Source: Cryptosporangium arvum DSM 44712
Lineage (GTDB): Bacteria > Actinomycetota > Actinomycetes > Mycobacteriales > Cryptosporangiaceae
DNA: 64,000 bases
Assembly (NCBI RefSeq): GCF_000585375.1
Contig: NZ_KK073874.1
Span: 2,108,001-2,172,000, forward strand
Reading direction: 5' to 3'
Numbering within the stretch: the stretch's first letter is position 1; each line of letters opens with the position of its first letter. Of the stretch, positions 10,298 through 18,605 are shown piece by piece. The position numbers and the translations under genes were made by a program. A model generated the notes under the pieces. It was not told the origin of the DNA. It ran no database searches and was given only the letters and a program-made list of their open reading frames with translations.

Positions 10298-11160
10298 GCC
10301 GGGACCTTCCGGTATCGGGCCACCAGCAGCGCGGTGCAGGCGGCGATGACGACGACGGCGTACGCCAGCAGCAGCGGCCCGTAGACGACCTGGTCGTCGC
10401 TGTAGGGGACCTTGCCGTCCGCGTAGAGCCAGACGCTGAGGTAACTCAGCGCGGTCGGCGGGCTGACCATCGAGACCAGCTCGGTGGTGCCCTCGCTGCC
10501 CCCCAGTTCCTGGGCGACACCGACCGCCGGGAGCGCGATCAGGAACACCGCGACGACGGCCGCGGCGGCGATCGCCCGGCGCCGGATCAGCGACGCGACG
10601 AGCAGGCTGATCGACGTCAGCACCAGGGCCGACAGCGCGGCGTGGGCGAGCCCCTGCGCGGAGTCGACCGCCGCGTCACCGACGCCGCTCGCGCCGTCCT
10701 TGGTGGAGAGCGCCCCGCCGGCGAACATGATCAGCAGCGGCCCGGCCAGCACCAGGAAGATCGCGGTGATCGCGCCGGTCAGCCGGGCCAGCGCGTAGTC
10801 CGAGCGGCGCAGCGGCCGGGCCAGGTACAGCCCCAGGGCCCGGGTCTGCTGGTCCCGCGACGTCAGCTCGGGCGCCACCGCGGCCAGCAGCAGGATGACG
10901 AGCGTCGCCATGTTGTCGACGAACTGGGGACCGTTCATCACGGCCTCGCCGGTCTGCGCCTTGATCGCGGTCATCACCACCGCGACGGCGGCGATGATGC
11001 CGATGATCGCCCAGCTGAAGATCTTCGCTTTCACCCCGCGGCCGAGACCGAACGCGGTGCGCACGGTGTGGGCGTAGAGCGTGCGGAACGCGTACCCGCG
11101 ACCGAGCCGCGGCCCGGTGTAACGCTGGTAGCCGAGGTCATGGATGACGCCAGTAGTCAC
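10294..11160 (-). CDS. ABC-2 type transporter, permease subunit
   Basis: A 288-residue membrane protein with around six helices (IFSWAIIGIIAAVAVVM, MATLVILLLAAVAPELTS, ITAIFLVLAGPLLIMFAGG, ALSALVLTSISLLVASL, AIAAAAVVAVFLIAL, LLAYAVVVIAACTALLV). The cytoplasmic element LTSRDQQTRALGLYLARPLRRSDYALAR is the usual ABC-2 coupling region. The N-terminal HDLGYQRYTGPRLGR is seen in related actinobacterial permeases. It probably partners the ATPase at 11157-12089, with which it overlaps by four bases. Confidence 0.88.
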   Translation of the reverse strand: MTTGVIHDLGYQRYTGPRLGRGYAFRTLYAHTVRTAFGLGRGVKAKIFSWAIIGIIAAVAVVMTAIKAQTGEAVMNGPQFVDNMATLVILLLAAVAPELTSRDQQTRALGLYLARPLRRSDYALARLTGAITAIFLVLAGPLLIMFAGGALSTKDGASGVGDAAVDSAQGLAHAALSALVLTSISLLVASLIRRRAIAAAAVVAVFLIALPAVGVAQELGGSEGTTELVSMVSPPTALSYLSVWLYADGKVPYSDDQVVYGPLLLAYAVVVIAACTALLVARYRKVPA

Positions 11161-12089
11161 GAGGCCCTCGCAAAGAGTTCGGCGACGCGGTGACGCCGCT
11201 GGTCCAGCCGGTGCAGCGCCAGGTGCAGGTCCGCGACGGCGTCCAGGATCTGGTCGTACGTGCGCGGGTCGACGAGCGGCACGACGACGGTCCGCCCGTC
11301 GTGCGTGGCCGCGATCTCGCGGGAGCGCAGCAGCTCGGCGAGCGCTTCGGCCCCGTCGTCGACCTCGATGACGAGTTCGTCCTGACCGGCGGTCATCGCG
11401 TCGACGCGGTCGGCACGCAGCAGCTTGCCGCCGTCGAGTGCGACCAGGTAGTCGCAGATCCGCTCGATCTCCCCGAGCAGGTGCGAGCAGATCACGACCG
11501 TGATGCCGAACTCGCTGCCGATCCGGCGGACCAGGTCGAGCATCGCGTCGCGGCCGGCCGGGTCGAGGCCGTTCGTCGGCTCGTCGAGCAGGAGCAGGTC
11601 GGGGTCGTGCACCAGCGCCTGCGCGAGCTTCACCCGCTGCTTCATTCCGGTGGAGTAGCCGCCGATCTGCCGGTAGCGCTCCTCGTAGAGCCCCACGTGC
11701 CGGAGCGTCTCGGAGGCCCGCTCCCGTGCGGTCGCTTTCGGCAGGCCACTGATCCGGCCGAAGTGCGTGACCAGCTCGGCCGCGGAGATGTCCGGCGGCA
11801 GGCAGTCGTATTCGGGCATGTACCCGACCCGGGCGCGGACGAGCTCGCCGTCGACGGTGGGGTCGAGCCCCAGGACCTCGATGGTGCCGCTGGAGGGCGG
11901 CAGCAGACCGAGGACGATCTTGAGGAACGTCGACTTCCCGGCGCCGTTCGCACCGACGAGGCCGACCACACCGCCCGTGGTCCCCGTTCCGGAGACCACT
12001 GCGGAGTCGATCGTGACGGACAGGTCATCAAGCGCCCGTACGCCACCGTCGTACTGTTTCGCCAGGGATCGAGTCGTTATGACGGTCAC
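11157..12089 (-). CDS. ABC transporter ATP-binding protein
   Basis: A 310-residue ATPase, first gene of the exporter operon. It has Walker A GANGAGKST, signature YSTGMKQRVKLAQAL, Walker B LLLDEPTNGLDP and switch CSHLLGEIE. The operon thus has two ATPase/permease pairs (11157-12089 with 10294-11160, and 9341-10297 with 8622-9341), an arrangement consistent with one heteromeric exporter or two related ones. A palindrome (12100-12115) overlaps the likely -10 region just before the ATG. Confidence 0.93.
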   Translation of the reverse strand: MTVITTRSLAKQYDGGVRALDDLSVTIDSAVVSGTGTTGGVVGLVGANGAGKSTFLKIVLGLLPPSSGTIEVLGLDPTVDGELVRARVGYMPEYDCLPPDISAAELVTHFGRISGLPKATARERASETLRHVGLYEERYRQIGGYSTGMKQRVKLAQALVHDPDLLLLDEPTNGLDPAGRDAMLDLVRRIGSEFGITVVICSHLLGEIERICDYLVALDGGKLLRADRVDAMTAGQDELVIEVDDGAEALAELLRSREIAATHDGRTVVVPLVDPRTYDQILDAVADLHLALHRLDQRRHRVAELFARAS

Positions 12090-12097
12090 GGCGGGTA

Positions 12098-12115
12098 ACT
12101 GTAGGGAGTCCTACA
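12098..12115 (-). promoter_or_regulatory. palindrome overlapping candidate -10 of the ABC operon
   Basis: TGTAGG-GAGT-CCTACA (12100-12115) is a perfect 6-4-6 palindrome. On the minus strand the hexamer TACAGT (12103-12098) lies eight bases before the ATG at 12089 and overlaps it. This suggests a nearly leaderless promoter with a repressor site over the -10. No cognate regulator is adjacent. Confidence 0.4.
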
Positions 12116-12180
12116 CCGCCGGCACATCGGGAATACCCCTGAGCCGCAGCCCTGGGAATCTCCGCCGTAGGCAGGACAAG

Positions 12181-12215
12181 CCCGTTGCCCGCGGGGGTGT
12201 CGCGCGGGCAACGGG
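12181..12215 (-). terminator. hairpin between Uma2 gene and ABC operon
   Basis: A perfect 13-bp stem (12181-12193 with 12203-12215) has a nine-base loop and no T tract. It lies downstream of the Uma2 gene ending at 12328 and upstream of the ABC operon on the same strand, so it should insulate the two. Confidence 0.75.
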
Positions 12216-12291
12216 CGGCAACCGAGCGACGGATCCCGGACCGACCCCGCCGGTAAACCGGTCCGGTGGTCCTCCCGCTCGGAGACTGCGC

Positions 12292-12350
12292 CCGCCAGAG
12301 GCGGGATCTACCGCCAGAAGGCGGGATCTACCGCCAGAGGGCGGGATCGA
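12292..12350. repeat. three tandem copies of a 19-20 bp hairpin unit at a gene 3' end
   Basis: Units 12292-12310, 12311-12330 and 12331-12350 each read CCGCCAGA(A/G)GGCGGGATCTA with small differences. Each unit is itself an inverted repeat (CCGCC...GGCGG). The third unit encodes the last codons and stop of the Uma2 gene, so the array looks like a triplication of the gene's 3' end. Confidence 0.85.
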
Positions 12351-12897
12351 TCTGGATCTGGAACGGCTCTTCGAGCGTGAACAGATCGCGGTGCTCGGTG
12401 GGCTTCTCGTAGGTCTTGTTGCCGCCGAGGCGATAGGCGTAGCAGATGACCTCGGGCTCGGTCTCCAGGCGCAGGTAGAGCGGAATTCCCCAGGCCGCGT
12501 AGACCGCCACCTTCGTGGTGCGGTCGGGCGTGTAGGAATGGCGCGACACGACCTCGGCCGCGAGCGAGACCTCGTGCGGGTGCGCCCAGCCGCGGTGCGC
12601 ACCTCGCCGGGTCAGCTCGCGCGGGACGACGAGGATGTCGGGAGCCCGGAGTTCGGCGACCACCCGGCCGTCGTAGATCCGGACCTCACCCTCCTGGACC
12701 GGCCAGTACTGGCTCGGGCACTGCTCCTCGAGGACGTTCGCCAACCGGCGGCACGCTTCCTGGTGCCAGAACGTGGGCCGGGGCGAGACGACCAGCCGAC
12801 CGTCCTCGATCTCGTAGTGCACGCCCTCCGGGACCTGCACCAGCTCTTCGTCGGACCATCCGTCCGGGGGTTCGTAGAGTCCTACCGCGGCTGTCAT
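12328..12897 (-). CDS. Uma2-family putative endonuclease (DUF820)
   Basis: A 189-residue protein of the Uma2/DUF820 family, a PD-(D/E)XK nuclease-fold group frequent in cyanobacteria and actinobacteria. Diagnostic parts are VPEGVHYEIEDGRLVVSP near the N-terminus, APDILVVP (active-site aspartate), HEVSLAAEVVS (active-site glutamate), then DRTTKVAVYAAWGIPLYLRLE. The family's role is unproven. ATG 12897 matches the start of the paralogue downstream in coordinates (both begin MTA-V-G). The last codons fall inside a triplicated hairpin unit. Confidence 0.87.
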   Translation of the reverse strand: MTAAVGLYEPPDGWSDEELVQVPEGVHYEIEDGRLVVSPRPTFWHQEACRRLANVLEEQCPSQYWPVQEGEVRIYDGRVVAELRAPDILVVPRELTRRGAHRGWAHPHEVSLAAEVVSRHSYTPDRTTKVAVYAAWGIPLYLRLETEPEVICYAYRLGGNKTYEKPTEHRDLFTLEEPFQIQIDPALWR

Positions 12898-12993
12898 GCC
12901 GGTCACGGTAGGGACTGGTGTGTGCGCTGGTGATCCCTCCACGTATCGCCGCGCGTCCCCCATGCATCAGCCCGCCGCGCCGAGCGCACTAAG

Positions 12994-13584
12994 TCAGCGC
13001 AACGCCGCCAACTCGATCCGAATCGGGTAGGGATCGTCCGTTTCGAAGACCTCGGCGTGTTCGACCGGAGTCAGGTAGGTCTTGGTCACCGGATCGAGGC
13101 GGTACTCGTAGAGCGCGACCGACGGCTCACGTTCAATGCGCAGATATAGCCCGACGCCCCATTCGGCGTACACGCCGACTTTCGTGATTCGGTCGGCGAC
13201 CCTGGAACCGGTGGAAACAATCTCGGCCGCGACGGGAACCTCGTTCGGCTGGATCCATCCCCGTTCGGCGTCGCGCTCCCGAAGAGCCCGGGGAAGCACC
13301 ATGACATCTGGGATGCGACGCTGCACGATGTGGCCGGCGTCGTTCAGAACACGAATTTCGCATTCGTAGAGCGCGATCAAGTCGCGCGGACAATTTTCCC
13401 GGAGAGCGGCCGTAACGATGAATCCAGCGTCCTGGTGCCAGGGGATGGGCTGCGGAGTCACGATGAGGTGTCCGTCCTCGATCTCGTAACGCACGCCCTC
13501 GGGAATCTCGGCGAGCATGTCGTCGGTCCACCCGAATGGCCCCGGCCTGGCGCTCAGGCTCTCGAAACCCACGATGGCGGTCAT
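12994..13584 (-). CDS. Uma2-family putative endonuclease (DUF820), paralogue
   Basis: A 196-residue Uma2-family protein similar throughout to the gene at 12328-12897: IPEGVRYEIEDGHLIVTP, RIPDVMVLP, NEVPVAAEIVSTGS, DRITKVGVYAEWGVGLYLRIE. ATG 13584 is chosen by alignment with the paralogue. The frame stays open upstream to a GTG near 13731, which would add an acidic 49-residue extension. The gene and its upstream region are visibly less GC-rich than the surroundings, which may reflect recent acquisition. Role unknown. Confidence 0.83.
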   Translation of the reverse strand: MTAIVGFESLSARPGPFGWTDDMLAEIPEGVRYEIEDGHLIVTPQPIPWHQDAGFIVTAALRENCPRDLIALYECEIRVLNDAGHIVQRRIPDVMVLPRALRERDAERGWIQPNEVPVAAEIVSTGSRVADRITKVGVYAEWGVGLYLRIEREPSVALYEYRLDPVTKTYLTPVEHAEVFETDDPYPIRIELAALR

Positions 13585-13750
13585 GACGTCGAAGCTATCG
13601 GGATCCTCAATGGAATCCGCATCCCGGAAAGTATTTGTGGATAGCGAGCGGTATATGTTCTCGCGAACCCGCTTTCGGTACACGATCGCCTCGGGATTGG
13701 GCTCGATCGGGTCATCTTCATCCACAGAATGAGAGTAGCTCTTGACGGCA

Positions 13751-13784
13751 GCGGCCCGGCATCCCTCAAGGGACACCGGGCCGC
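13751..13784 (-). terminator. hairpin after fadB
   Basis: A nine-bp outer stem GCGGCCCGG/CCGGGCCGC (13751-13759 with 13776-13784) holds an inner CCC-TCAA-GGG helix. It lies seven bases past the fadB stop on the minus strand and should end the fadA-fadB transcript. Confidence 0.75.
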
Positions 13785-13790
13785 GGGGGA

Positions 13791-15884
13791 TCAGGCCGGG
13801 AGGCTGGCTACTCCGGGGGCCAGGAAACGCTGGCCGGTCACCTTCTCCGCGACGCCGACGCGGTCCAGGTACGGCGTGATGCCGCCGAGATGGAACGGCC
13901 AGCCCGCGCCGAGGATCATGCACAGGTCGATGTCCTGCGCCGCCGCGACCACGCCCTCGTCCAGCATCAGCCGGATCTCCTCGGCCAGCGCCGCGAGCGC
14001 CCGCTCACGGATCTCGTCCGCGGACGGCCCGCCGGTCCGCGGGCCGTAGATCTCGGCCACCGCCGGATCGACGACCGGCGAACCGCTCGACCAGTCGAGG
14101 AACGCGGTCTTGCCCGCCCCGACCACCGTGCGCATGTTCTCCGACACGTAGAACCGCGAGGGGTACGCCTCGTGCAGCGTCTCGGACACGTGCAGCGCGA
14201 TCGCCGGACCCACCAGCTGCAACAGCAGCAGTGGGCTCATCGGCAGCCCCAGCGGCTCCAGCGCCCGGTCGGCCTCCAGCAGGTCGGTGCCCTCGTCGAT
14301 CGCGCGCGTGACCTCGCCCAGGAACCGGGTCAGCAACCGGTTGACCACGAACGCCGGGGCGTCCTTGACCAGCACGCACGACTTACCCAGCGACTTGCCG
14401 ACCGAGAACGCGGTGGCCAGCGACGCGTCGTCGGTCTGCTCGGCGCGGACGATCTCCAGCAGCGGCAGCACCGCGACCGGGTTGAAGAAGTGGAATCCGA
14501 CGACCCGCTCCGGGTGCTGCAACCTCGACGCCATCTCGGTCACCGAGAGCGACGAGGTGTTCGTGGCGAGCACGCACGACGGCGACACGACGGCTTCGAC
14601 GTCGGCGAACACCTGCTGCTTGACGCCGATCTCCTCGAACACCGCCTCGATGACGAAGTCCGCGTCGGCGAACGCGTCCTTGGTCAGCGAGCCGGTGACC
14701 AACGCCTTCAGGCGGTTGGCCCGGTCCGGCGACACCCGCTTGCGCGAGAGCAGCTTGTCGATCTCGCCGTGCACGTAGCCGACGCCCTTGTCCAGGCGGG
14801 CCTGGTCGAGGTCGGTCAGCACGACCGGCACCTCGAGCTTGCGCGCGAACAGCAGCGCGAGCTGACCGGCCATCAGCCCGGCGCCGACCACGCCCACCTT
14901 CGTCACCGGCCGGGCGAGCTTCCGGTCCGGCACCCCGACCGGGCGCTTCGCGCGCTTCTGCACCAGGTCGAACGAGTACAGGCCGGCGCGCAGCTCGTCG
15001 CCCATGATCAGGTCGGCGAGCGCCTCGTCCTCGGCGGCGGTGCCGTCCTCGAACGTCGACGTCCTGGCCGCGGCGATCAGGTCGAGGGCCCGGTACGGCG
15101 CCGGGGAGGCGCCGTGCACCTTGCCGTCCGCGACCGCGCGGCCCCAGGCGACGGCGTCGTCCCAGGCTTGCCCGCGGTCGATCTCCGGGCGCGCGACCTC
15201 GACGTCTCCACGCAGCACCCCGGCCGCCCACTCCAGCGACCGCTCCAGGAAGTCGGCCGGCTCGAAGAGAACGTCGCCGATGCCCAGCTCCAGGTATTGC
15301 GTGGGCTTGAGCATCTTGTTCTGGTTCAGCGCGTTCTCGACGATCACCGTCACCGCGTTCCCGGCGCCGATGAGGTTCGGCAGCAGCCAGGTGCCGCCCC
15401 AGCCCGGTACCAGTCCGAGGAACACCTCGGGCAGCGCGAGCGCGGCCGCGCCGGAGGAGATCGTGCGGTAGTCGCAGTGCAGGCCGATCTCGATGCCGCC
15501 GCCCATCGCGGCACCGTTCACGAACGCGAACGTCGGCACCGACGCGTCGCGCAGCCGGGCGAACGTCGCGTGGCCGAGCCGGCCGATCGCCAGCGCCTGC
15601 TCGCGGTCGGTGAGGCGGGGGACGCCGTCGAGGTCGGCGCCGACCGCGAAGATGAACGGCTTGCCGGTGACCGCGATCGCCTTGACGCCCGGCGAGTGGG
15701 CCTCGATCTCGTCCAGAGCGGAGTTGAGGGAGGCCAGACCGCCCGGGCCGAACGTCGAGGGACGCGTGTGGTCCTTGCCGTTGTCCAACGTGATCAGCGC
15801 GATCTCGCCGTCCAGGCCGGGCAGCGCCAGGTAGCGGACGAACGCGTTCGTCACGACCTCGTCAGCGAATTCGGGGGTCGTCAC
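13791..15884 (-). CDS. fadB: 3-hydroxyacyl-CoA dehydrogenase / enoyl-CoA hydratase (fatty acid oxidation alpha subunit)
   Basis: A 697-residue bifunctional beta-oxidation enzyme. The N-terminal crotonase domain (about 1-200) carries MGGGIEIGLHCDYR and LPEVFLGLVPGWGGT, holding the two catalytic glutamates. The 3-hydroxyacyl-CoA dehydrogenase part begins near residue 330 with the NAD motif VGVVGAGLMAGQLALLFA and has the catalytic pattern NTSSLSV...VVGFHFFNPV. Two C-terminal helical repeats follow (about 510-697). Start GTG 15884 overlaps the thiolase stop (GTGA), so FadA and FadB are made together as one complex. The older long frame upstream is fadA shadow. Confidence 0.95.
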   Translation of the reverse strand: MTTPEFADEVVTNAFVRYLALPGLDGEIALITLDNGKDHTRPSTFGPGGLASLNSALDEIEAHSPGVKAIAVTGKPFIFAVGADLDGVPRLTDREQALAIGRLGHATFARLRDASVPTFAFVNGAAMGGGIEIGLHCDYRTISSGAAALALPEVFLGLVPGWGGTWLLPNLIGAGNAVTVIVENALNQNKMLKPTQYLELGIGDVLFEPADFLERSLEWAAGVLRGDVEVARPEIDRGQAWDDAVAWGRAVADGKVHGASPAPYRALDLIAAARTSTFEDGTAAEDEALADLIMGDELRAGLYSFDLVQKRAKRPVGVPDRKLARPVTKVGVVGAGLMAGQLALLFARKLEVPVVLTDLDQARLDKGVGYVHGEIDKLLSRKRVSPDRANRLKALVTGSLTKDAFADADFVIEAVFEEIGVKQQVFADVEAVVSPSCVLATNTSSLSVTEMASRLQHPERVVGFHFFNPVAVLPLLEIVRAEQTDDASLATAFSVGKSLGKSCVLVKDAPAFVVNRLLTRFLGEVTRAIDEGTDLLEADRALEPLGLPMSPLLLLQLVGPAIALHVSETLHEAYPSRFYVSENMRTVVGAGKTAFLDWSSGSPVVDPAVAEIYGPRTGGPSADEIRERALAALAEEIRLMLDEGVVAAAQDIDLCMILGAGWPFHLGGITPYLDRVGVAEKVTGQRFLAPGVASLPA

Positions 15885-17083
15885 TTGGTGCCCTCCCAGT
15901 TCGGGTTCTCCCAGATGACCGCCCCGCCCATGCCGATGCCGATGCACATCGCGGTGAGCCCGTAGCGCACGTCCGGACGCTCCGCGAAGTGCCGCGAGAG
16001 CTGGGTGAAGAGCCGGACGCCGGAGGACGCCAGCGGGTGACCGATCGCGATCGCGCCGCCCCACGGGTTGACGCGCTCGTCGTCGTCGGCGATGCCGAAG
16101 TGGTCGAGCAGTGCGAGCACCTGCACCGCGAACGCCTCGTTGAGCTCGAACAGCCCGATGTCGTCGATGCCCAGACCGGCCTTCGCCAGCGCCTTCTCGG
16201 TGGCCGGTACCGGGCCGACGCCCATCACCTCGGGCTCCACGCCCACGAACGCGAACGACACCAGCCGGGCGCCGATCGGGAGGCCCAGTTCACGGGCCAC
16301 GTCCTCGGCGGCCAGGATGCTCGCGGTCGCCCCGTCGTTCAGGCCGGCCGCGTTGCCCGCGGTGACCCGGCCATGCGGGCGGAACGGCGTCTTGAGCCCG
16401 GCCAGGCCCTCCAGCGTCGTCTCCGGGCGCGGCGGCTCGTCGGCGGTGGCCAGGCCCCAGCCCTTCTCCGCGCTGCGGGTGGCGACCGTGACCAGGTCGC
16501 GCTGGATCTTGCCGTTGGCCAGCGCCTTCGCGTACTTCTGCTGGCTGGCGAGCGCGAACGCGTCCGCCCGCTCGCGCGTCAGGTGCGGGAAGCGGTCGTG
16601 CAGGTTCTCCGCGGTCTGGCCCATCACCAGCGCCGACGGGTCGACGATGCGCTCGGACAGGAAGCGGGGGTTCGGGTCGACGCCCTCACCCATCGGGTGG
16701 CGTCCCATGTGCTCGACACCACCGGCGATCGCGACGTCGTACGCGCCGAACGCGATGCCGCCGGCGACGCTCGTGGCCGCGGTCATCGCGCCCGCGCACA
16801 TGCGGTCGACGGCGAAGCCGGGCACCGACTTCGGCAGGCCGGCCAGCAGCGCGGCGGTCCGGCCGATCGTCAGGCCCTGGTCACCGGTCTGGGTGGTGGC
16901 CGCGATGGCCACCTCGTCGATCCGCGCAGGCGGCAGCGACGGGTTACGGCGGAGCAGCTCGCGGATGGTGCGGATCACGAGGTCGTCGGCGCGCGTCTCG
17001 GCGTAGATCCCCTTCGGCCCGGCCTTGCCGAACGGGGTGCGGACGCCGTCGACGAAGACCACGTCACGGCTCTGACGGGACAC
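15881..17083 (-). CDS. fadA: acetyl-CoA acyltransferase (thiolase, beta-oxidation)
   Basis: A 400-residue thiolase that cleaves 3-ketoacyl-CoA with CoA. The nucleophilic cysteine is C96 in DRMCAGAMTA. The histidine motif is GGAIAIGHPLASSG and the second cysteine motif is AMCIGIGMGG. It starts MSRQSRDVVFVDGVRTPFGK, as is typical. It is the first gene of the fadA-fadB operon on the minus strand, with about 250 bases to glyA read divergently. A repeated CCGGTAAC element in that gap may be a control site. Confidence 0.96.
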   Translation of the reverse strand: MSRQSRDVVFVDGVRTPFGKAGPKGIYAETRADDLVIRTIRELLRRNPSLPPARIDEVAIAATTQTGDQGLTIGRTAALLAGLPKSVPGFAVDRMCAGAMTAATSVAGGIAFGAYDVAIAGGVEHMGRHPMGEGVDPNPRFLSERIVDPSALVMGQTAENLHDRFPHLTRERADAFALASQQKYAKALANGKIQRDLVTVATRSAEKGWGLATADEPPRPETTLEGLAGLKTPFRPHGRVTAGNAAGLNDGATASILAAEDVARELGLPIGARLVSFAFVGVEPEVMGVGPVPATEKALAKAGLGIDDIGLFELNEAFAVQVLALLDHFGIADDDERVNPWGGAIAIGHPLASSGVRLFTQLSRHFAERPDVRYGLTAMCIGIGMGGAVIWENPNWEGTK

Positions 17084-17126
17084 AGGTCCTCCACGGATTG
17101 GAAATATCTGGCGCGAATGCTACTCG

Positions 17127-17146
17127 CCGGTAACACCGACCGGTAA
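17127..17146 (-). promoter_or_regulatory. direct repeat upstream of fadA-fadB
   Basis: Two copies of CCGGTAAC (17127-17134 and 17139-17146 within one base) are spaced about one helical turn plus. On the fadA strand they stand just upstream of a TAGCAT -10-like hexamer. The arrangement could be an activator or repressor site for the beta-oxidation genes. No regulator is adjacent and the call is tentative. Confidence 0.35.
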
Positions 17147-17225
17147 CGCACCTAAAACGTGTGACGAGGCACACCGCCCATGTAACACGCCGTCGGGTGC
17201 TCCTCCCCTCGCCGCTAGGGTGGAG

Positions 17226-17311
17226 GCGTCGCGACTGGCGCAGTCAAAGGTGGAAGCAACCACCGGGAAGCGACACGGATCCCGTACGAAAACACCGTGC
17301 GCCTGGGTGGC
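17226..17311 (+). promoter_or_regulatory. ZTP (pfl) riboswitch upstream of glyA
   Basis: The leader matches the ZTP/pfl aptamer closely. P1 is GTCGC (17228-17232) with GCGAC (17270-17274). Conserved GACTGGCG follows at 17233-17240. P2 is GGTGG/CCACC (17249-17253 with 17260-17264), then ACCGGGAAGCGAC. P3 is CACGG/CCGTG (17274-17278 with 17295-17299), and CGCCTGGG (17300-17307) forms the pseudoknot with TGGCG. The class senses the purine intermediate ZTP/ZMP, which accumulates when 10-formyl-tetrahydrofolate is short, and switches on one-carbon genes. Here it precedes glyA. A TAGGGT -10-like hexamer at 17216-17221 would start transcription at the aptamer. Confidence 0.93.
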
Positions 17312-17339
17312 GGGGCTGACGACATCAGGGAGCTTTTCG

Positions 17340-18596
17340 ATGACGCTCAACCAACCGCCCACGCCGCACCTCGCCGCGGAAGACCCCGACGTCGCCCGGC
17401 TCGTCGAGGCCGAGGCCCAGCGCCAGCAGGACACGATCCGGCTCATCGCGTCGGAGAACTACGTGTCCGCGGCCGTGCTCGAGGCCACCGGGTCGGTGTT
17501 CACCAACAAGTACTCCGAGGGGTACGCCGGTAAGCGGTACTACGAGGGCCAGCAGCTGGTAGACCCGCTCGAGGAGCTGGCGATCGCCCGCGCGAAGGCC
17601 GTGTTCGGCGCCGAGCACGTCAACGTGCAGCCGTACTCCGGCTCGCCGGCGAACCTCGCGATCTACCTCGCCGTGCTCAAGCCGGGCGAGACCGTGCTGG
17701 GCATGGGGCTGCCGAGCGGCGGGCACCTCACCCACGGCTGGAGCGTGTCGGCCACCGGCAAGTGGTTCAACGCGGTGCACTACGGCGTCCGCAAGGAGAC
17801 CGGCCGCGTCGACCTGGACGAGGTGCGCGACCTGGCGCTGCGCGAGCGTCCGAAGCTGATCTTCTGCGGCGGCACCGCGGTGCCGCGCACGATCGACTTC
17901 GCCGGCTTCGCCGCCATCGCGAAGGAGGTCGGTGCGGTGCTCGCGGCCGACGTCGCGCACATCGCCGGGCTGATCGCCGGCGGCGCGCACCCGTCGCCGG
18001 TCGGCCACGCCGACATCATCTCGACGACGACGCACAAGACCCTCCGCGGGCCGCGCGGCGCGATGCTCATGTCCACCGAGGAGTGGGCGAAGCCGCTGGA
18101 CAAGGCCGTGTTCCCGGGCCTGCAGGGCGGGCCGCACAACCACACGACGGCGGCGATCGCGGTCGCGCTGAAGGAAGCGGCGACGCCGGAGTTCTCGGCC
18201 TACGCCCACCAGATCGTCGCGAACGCGTCCGCGCTGGCCGACGCCCTGCTCGAGCGCGGCTTCGACCTGGTCTCCGGCGGCACCGACAACCACCTGATCC
18301 TGGCCGACCTGTCGCCCAAGGGCATCGGGGGCAAGCCGGCCGCGAAGGCGCTCGACCGCGCCGGGATCGAGCTCAACTACAACACGGTGCCGTTCGACCC
18401 GCGCAAGCCGTTCGACCCGTCGGGCATCCGGATCGGCACCGCCGCGGTCACGACGCGTGGGCTCGGCACCGCCGAGATGCCGCTGATCGCGGACTTCATC
18501 GACCGCGCGGTGGCCGCCGAGGGCGACGAGCCCGCCCTCGACGCGATCGCCGCCGAGGTCCGCGCGCTCCTGGCATCGTTCCCCGTCCCGGCCTGA
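17340..18596 (+). CDS. glyA: serine hydroxymethyltransferase
   Basis: A 418-residue PLP enzyme converting serine and tetrahydrofolate to glycine and 5,10-methylene-THF, the main source of one-carbon units. Motifs are LIASENYVSAAVLEATGS, NKYSEGYAGKRYYEG, VQPYSGSPAN, DVAHIAGLIAGG and the PLP-lysine stretch STTTHKTLRGPRG. ATG 17340 has AGGGAG at 17327-17332. Expression is probably governed by the ZTP riboswitch just upstream, perhaps by masking of that ribosome site, since no separate terminator hairpin is visible. A bidirectional terminator follows. Confidence 0.98.
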   Translation: MTLNQPPTPHLAAEDPDVARLVEAEAQRQQDTIRLIASENYVSAAVLEATGSVFTNKYSEGYAGKRYYEGQQLVDPLEELAIARAKAVFGAEHVNVQPYSGSPANLAIYLAVLKPGETVLGMGLPSGGHLTHGWSVSATGKWFNAVHYGVRKETGRVDLDEVRDLALRERPKLIFCGGTAVPRTIDFAGFAAIAKEVGAVLAADVAHIAGLIAGGAHPSPVGHADIISTTTHKTLRGPRGAMLMSTEEWAKPLDKAVFPGLQGGPHNHTTAAIAVALKEAATPEFSAYAHQIVANASALADALLERGFDLVSGGTDNHLILADLSPKGIGGKPAAKALDRAGIELNYNTVPFDPRKPFDPSGIRIGTAAVTTRGLGTAEMPLIADFIDRAVAAEGDEPALDAIAAEVRALLASFPVPA

Positions 18597-18605
18597 CCGT
18601 CCGAA

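Noticed and set aside
12292-12350. Triplicated hairpin as a CRISPR remnant
   Set aside because: There are no spacers between copies, units are only 19-20 bp, and no cas genes are near.
13890-15965. Long plus-strand open frame opposite fadB
   Set aside because: No domain motifs are present, and the minus strand is a clear bifunctional fatty acid oxidation enzyme.
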